From: Labilithrix sp. | GTDB lineage: Bacteria; Myxococcota_A; Polyangia; Polyangiales; Polyangiaceae | Length of the DNA stretch: 64,000 nucleotides | NCBI GenBank assembly: GCA_019637155.1 | Contig: JAHBWE010000001.1 | Coordinates: forward strand, 806,001-870,000 | Direction of reading: 5' to 3' | Part shown: positions 61,341-64,000 of the stretch, in pieces | How positions within the stretch are numbered: position 1 is the first letter of the stretch | Layout of the letters: every line of letters begins with the position of its first letter | Translations under genes and position numbers: made by a program | The notes under the pieces: generated by a model | What the model was told of the DNA's origin: nothing | Databases searched by the model: none | What the model saw: only the letters and a program-made list of their open reading frames with translations

Positions 61341-61819
61341 TCGCTCTCCTCCTCTTAGTCTCCGGCTGCGCAGCGACCGCCGCCCCTGCCGCGCGCCCGG
61401 CGACGCTGCCGCAGGCGAGCCTCCGCGCGCTCGATCGTGGAGGTCAGGACCTCGCGAGCGCGCTCGGCGGGAGGCCGGCGCTCCTCGCGCTCTGGGCGAC
61501 GTGGTGCGACGCATGTCAGAAGGAGCGCCCCGACCTCGAGAAGCTCGACGCCTGGTCGAAGGAGCACGGCGGCGTCGTCGTCAGCGTCGCCGTCGGCGAG
61601 CCCGTCGACAAGGTGAAGACGTTCGCGACCGAGCACCGCGTGCCCTACGCCGTCCTCGTCGACGAGGACTTCCAGCTCGCCGACGCGCTCGGAGAGAAGC
61701 GCGTCCCCGCCACCCTGGTCGTCGACAAGAGTGGCCGCATCGTCCACACCGCCGGCGCGCTGGACGAACGGTCCGTCGCCGAATTCCGCCGCCTCGTCGG
61801 TGCGGCACCGGTGCCGTAG
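61316..61819 (+). CDS. TlpA-like thioredoxin-fold lipoprotein
   Basis: GTG at 61316 (inside the 3' end of the DUF3570 gene) gives 167 residues. The signal and lipobox are RTLLIALLLLVSGC. ALLALWATWCDACQKERPDL has the WCxxC redox site (Cys-Asp-Ala-Cys), and VPATLVVDKSGRIVHTAGAL the cis-Pro strand of TlpA/ResA-type proteins. It probably reduces or delivers disulphide exchange to partners in the periplasm, here plausibly the Cys-containing DUF4266 lipoprotein. This is a context-based inference. Confidence 0.85.
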   Translation: MASRRTLLIALLLLVSGCAATAAPAARPATLPQASLRALDRGGQDLASALGGRPALLALWATWCDACQKERPDLEKLDAWSKEHGGVVVSVAVGEPVDKVKTFATEHRVPYAVLVDEDFQLADALGEKRVPATLVVDKSGRIVHTAGALDERSVAEFRRLVGAAPVP

Positions 61820-61906
61820 CGGTTAACTGCGCGTAAGTCTTCGGCAATCAAAATTTACGCAGAGCGTTGCACATGTGTGGGTGTGTGGTAGGAGGCCTTC
61901 CTACCG

Positions 61907-63067
61907 ATGAAGCTCCACCTCGTTGCCCCCGCCGTCCTTGCCCTCTCGGCCTCTCTCTTCGCGTGCGCGTCGGAGACCAACGAAGAGCAGCTCTTCCCCG
62001 AGGATCGGTGCACGGAGGAGGGCGTGTCGTGCGACGCGTTCGGCCGCGCCGTCGACGCGACGGAGAAGCTGCCCGCCTACGAGCTCGGCACCGACGAGAA
62101 GCCGGCGCAGATGACGCTCGTTCATCAGTCGAACCCGCTGTGGGAGCCGGTCGACCTCGAGTTCAACCCGCGGTCGCCGCGCGACCTGTGGATCAACAAC
62201 TACCGCACCGGCCACATGACGGTCGTGAAGAACATCGGCACGAAGCAGGTGCAGGTCATCGAGCGCCGCGACGTCGCCTACGCGCACTTCCAGAACAAGC
62301 CGCCGGCCTTCGCCTTCGGCTCCGACAGCCAGTGGGGTCAGACCTGGGGCACGTGCGGCGACGGCAACAACGGCGGCAACTTCTTCATGGGGCCGACGCT
62401 GTACACCGCGAACCTCGACATCTTCGGCGGCAACAACACCGCGACGAACCTCGGCAGCCACCTCGACATGCTGCACTCGACGTCGTACTGCCGCGGCATC
62501 TCGTGGGCCGGCGAGGGCAACCAGTACTTCGCCTTCAACTCGCACGAGAAGTCGATCGACTTCTACGACTTCAAGGCCGACCACGGCCCGGGCTGGGACG
62601 ACCACTCGGACGGCGTCATCCGCCGCTACTGGACCAACCAGGTGAAGGGCGTCGACGGCCTCATCAGCGCGGTGTCGTGGAACGCGGCCGACAAGAAGCT
62701 CTACGTCGCCGACACCGGCAACAAGCGCATCCTCGCGCTCGACCCGTCGGAGGGCCTCTTCGTCGCGCCGTTCCCCGGCTACGAGCCGATCGTCGAGCGC
62801 GCGTTCTACGAGGCGCCGGTCGTCGAGGTCGCGTCCGGCGGTCTCCTCGAGCAGCCGTCCGGCCTCGAGGCCTCGGGCGACATCGTCTTCACGACCGACG
62901 CGCTCACCTCGCAGATCCACGCGATCTCGATCAAGGAGGGCACCGTCCTCCGCTCGTTCGCGACGAACCTCCCGCCGGGCTCCCTCGCCGGCCTCAACTT
63001 CGGCCCCGACGGGAAGATCTACTTCGTCGACCGCAAGGGCGGCGCGATCTACCGGCTCGATCCCTGA
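61907..63067 (+). CDS. lipoprotein with NHL/SMP-30-like beta-propeller
   Basis: A 386-residue lipoprotein; LHLVAPAVLALSASLFAC has lipobox LFAC. Acidic N-terminal residues precede a propeller with SPRDLWINNYRTGHMTVVKN, SWNAADKKLYVADTGNKRIL and GLNFGPDGKIYFVDRKGGAI. The DTGNxRI and DxKGxxIYR pieces are typical of NHL/SMP-30-like blades. A CRGISWAGEGNQYFAF insertion suggests a disulphide-stabilised variant. It may bind a ligand or act as an inactive sugar-lactonase fold at the cell surface. It is convergent with, and overlaps by 19 nt, the hydrolase gene. Confidence 0.78.
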   Translation: MKLHLVAPAVLALSASLFACASETNEEQLFPEDRCTEEGVSCDAFGRAVDATEKLPAYELGTDEKPAQMTLVHQSNPLWEPVDLEFNPRSPRDLWINNYRTGHMTVVKNIGTKQVQVIERRDVAYAHFQNKPPAFAFGSDSQWGQTWGTCGDGNNGGNFFMGPTLYTANLDIFGGNNTATNLGSHLDMLHSTSYCRGISWAGEGNQYFAFNSHEKSIDFYDFKADHGPGWDDHSDGVIRRYWTNQVKGVDGLISAVSWNAADKKLYVADTGNKRILALDPSEGLFVAPFPGYEPIVERAFYEAPVVEVASGGLLEQPSGLEASGDIVFTTDALTSQIHAISIKEGTVLRSFATNLPPGSLAGLNFGPDGKIYFVDRKGGAIYRLDP

Positions 63068-63933
63068 TCGCCGAAGTGCTCGAGGAGTAGCTCGTTCACG
63101 CGCGCGGGGGCGTCGCGCTGGACCCAGTGCGTCGCCTCGGGGATGTGGACCGTGCGCGCGTTCGGTACGAAGCGCGGCGGCGGCTCCGCGAGCTCCTTGC
63201 CGAGGAAGCGATCGCGATCGCCCCAGACGACGAGCGTCGGGCGATCGATCGGACGCATCTTCGGCGTGCGGCCGGTGACGACGCGCCGGATCGCGGCGCG
63301 GTAGTAGTTCACCGAGGAGCGCGCGACGCCCGGGACGCGGAACGCCTCGACGTACCGCTCGATCTCGTCGGAGGGGACGCCGTCGGCCGCGAACGTCTTG
63401 CGCAAGAGCTCGTGGTCCCGCGCCGCGATCGAGAGCTCGGGCACCTTCGGGAGCTGGAAGAAGAACATGTACCAGCTCTTCATCAGCTGCCGCAGCGTGC
63501 GGAGGCCCTTCAGCATCTGGAGCGGGTGCGGCACGTTCAGGATCGCGAGGCGATCGAGCAGGTCCGGGTGCTCCATCGCGAACGCCCACGCGACGACGGC
63601 GCCCCAGTCGTGGCCGACGACGAAGGCCTTCTCGCGGCCGAGCGCGCGGATGAGCCCCGCGACGTCGCCGGCGAGGCGCTCGATCTCGTAGGCGCCGACC
63701 TCCCACGGTTTGTCCGAGCCGCCGTAGCCGCGCATGTCGGGGGCGACCGCCCAGTACCCGGCGTCGCGCAGCGCCGTGAGCTGATGGCGCCACGACCACC
63801 AGAACTCGGGGAAGCCGTGGAGGAAGACGACGAGCGGCGTGTCGTCGCCCGCGTTCGCCGGGCGCGCCTCCGCGACGTGGAGGCGGACCTCGCCCGCGTC
63901 GATCGTCCGATGCTCGAACCCGTCGTCGCTCAT
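63049..63933 (-). CDS. epoxide-hydrolase-like alpha/beta hydrolase
   Basis: A 294-residue enzyme from ATG 63933, with AAGGAGG seven nt upstream. LVVFLHGFPEFWWSWRHQLT (oxyanion HGFP), APDMRGYGGSDKP and VGHDWGAVVAWAFA with nucleophile Asp in GHDWGA are the epoxide-hydrolase hallmarks. WGDRDRFLGKELAEPPP and EATHWVQRDAPARVN carry the acid and the catalytic His. It opens epoxides via an ester on Asp; substrate unknown. Haloalkane dehalogenase is a related option, but the lid Tyr pair expected for epoxides seems present in NYYRAAIRR. Confidence 0.88.
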   Translation of the reverse strand: MSDDGFEHRTIDAGEVRLHVAEARPANAGDDTPLVVFLHGFPEFWWSWRHQLTALRDAGYWAVAPDMRGYGGSDKPWEVGAYEIERLAGDVAGLIRALGREKAFVVGHDWGAVVAWAFAMEHPDLLDRLAILNVPHPLQMLKGLRTLRQLMKSWYMFFFQLPKVPELSIAARDHELLRKTFAADGVPSDEIERYVEAFRVPGVARSSVNYYRAAIRRVVTGRTPKMRPIDRPTLVVWGDRDRFLGKELAEPPPRFVPNARTVHIPEATHWVQRDAPARVNELLLEHFGDQGSSR

Positions 63934-63949
63934 GTCGCCTCCTTCACCG

Positions 63950-64000
63950 TCAGCCCTGGAGTCGCTGCGGGACCGCCATCAGCTCGGTCGTCATCGGCTC
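63950..64000 (-). CDS. C-terminal end of an upstream gene (start beyond window)
   Basis: Reading leftward from base 64000 the frame encodes EPMTTELMAVPQRLQG and stops with TGA at 63950-63952. The next gene (epoxide hydrolase) starts 17 nt later on the same strand, so this is probably the tail of the upstream operon partner. The rest lies beyond the window; the product cannot be named. Confidence 0.45.
   Translation of the reverse strand, partial: EPMTTELMAVPQRLQG

Overview
This is a very GC-rich, gene-dense bacterial chromosome segment, most likely from a myxobacterium (Myxococcota, Polyangia-like). The evidence is compositional and by gene type: outer-membrane OmpA proteins with calcium-binding thrombospondin type-3 repeats, many lipoproteins with low-complexity linkers, a MYXO-CTERM-like C-terminus, a GltJ/AgmX-like zinc-ribbon/GYF/TonB protein, and FHA- or GAF/PAS-coupled diguanylate cyclases. 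No rRNA, tRNA, CRISPR array or integrase was recognised.

Layout. 1-12.9 kb: a truncated beta-carbonic-anhydrase-like gene, an unknown gene, purL, a small TerB-like gene overlapping a GAF/PAS/GGDEF cyclase, divergent purQ, a FadL-like barrel protein, the first OmpA/TSP3 protein, a palindromic repeat array, an FMN reductase and a Uma2-family protein. 13.0-18.0 kb: a lower-GC accessory island with a homing-endonuclease-repeat/GIY-YIG-like protein, a small HTH protein, a DNA methyltransferase fused to an Mrr-like C-terminal domain, an XRE regulator, a zinc-ribbon protein, a 51-residue protein, a DUF1883-like protein and a proteasome-like Ntn hydrolase with T1/D17/K33 in register. A 12-bp direct repeat brackets the island. 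18.0-28.4 kb: an RseP-like protease, two tandem IPT/TIG lipoproteins, RsmB-type rRNA methyltransferase, a frameshifted propeller remnant, a 2-oxoacid dehydrogenase E2 and a small lipoprotein. 28.7-45.3 kb: a surface propeller protein, an aldo/keto reductase, an LpxK-like kinase, an FHA-GGDEF cyclase, a class III aminotransferase, a BamA-like barrel, three glycosyltransferase-type envelope genes, a START-like lipoprotein, a lipase, a 2OG-Fe(II) oxygenase and a LuxE-LuxC pair. 45.3-48.7 kb: the conserved rpmH-rnpA-yidD-yidC-jag block on the minus strand, with the rnpA frame open across the whole of rpmH. 48.8-64 kb: two more OmpA/TSP3 proteins, DUF2452, a CAP-domain lipoprotein, the GltJ-like protein, a zinc-ribbon membrane protein, a DUF4266/DUF3570/TlpA group, an NHL-like lipoprotein and an epoxide-hydrolase-like enzyme.

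Shared themes. Much of the window serves the cell envelope: membrane insertion (YidC, YidD), outer-membrane assembly, peptidoglycan anchoring (three OmpA paralogues), regulated proteolysis and glycan transfer. The most distinctive non-coding signal is a set of short palindromic elements with perfect 7-10-bp stems and 3-nt loops. One 107-bp form occurs as two identical inverted copies 42 kb apart, and three copies sit within about 12 nt of a stop codon in the same polarity. A second form shows a compensatory base change, and two further elements lie in frame inside coding sequences. The accessory island and these elements are the strongest candidates for something undescribed.
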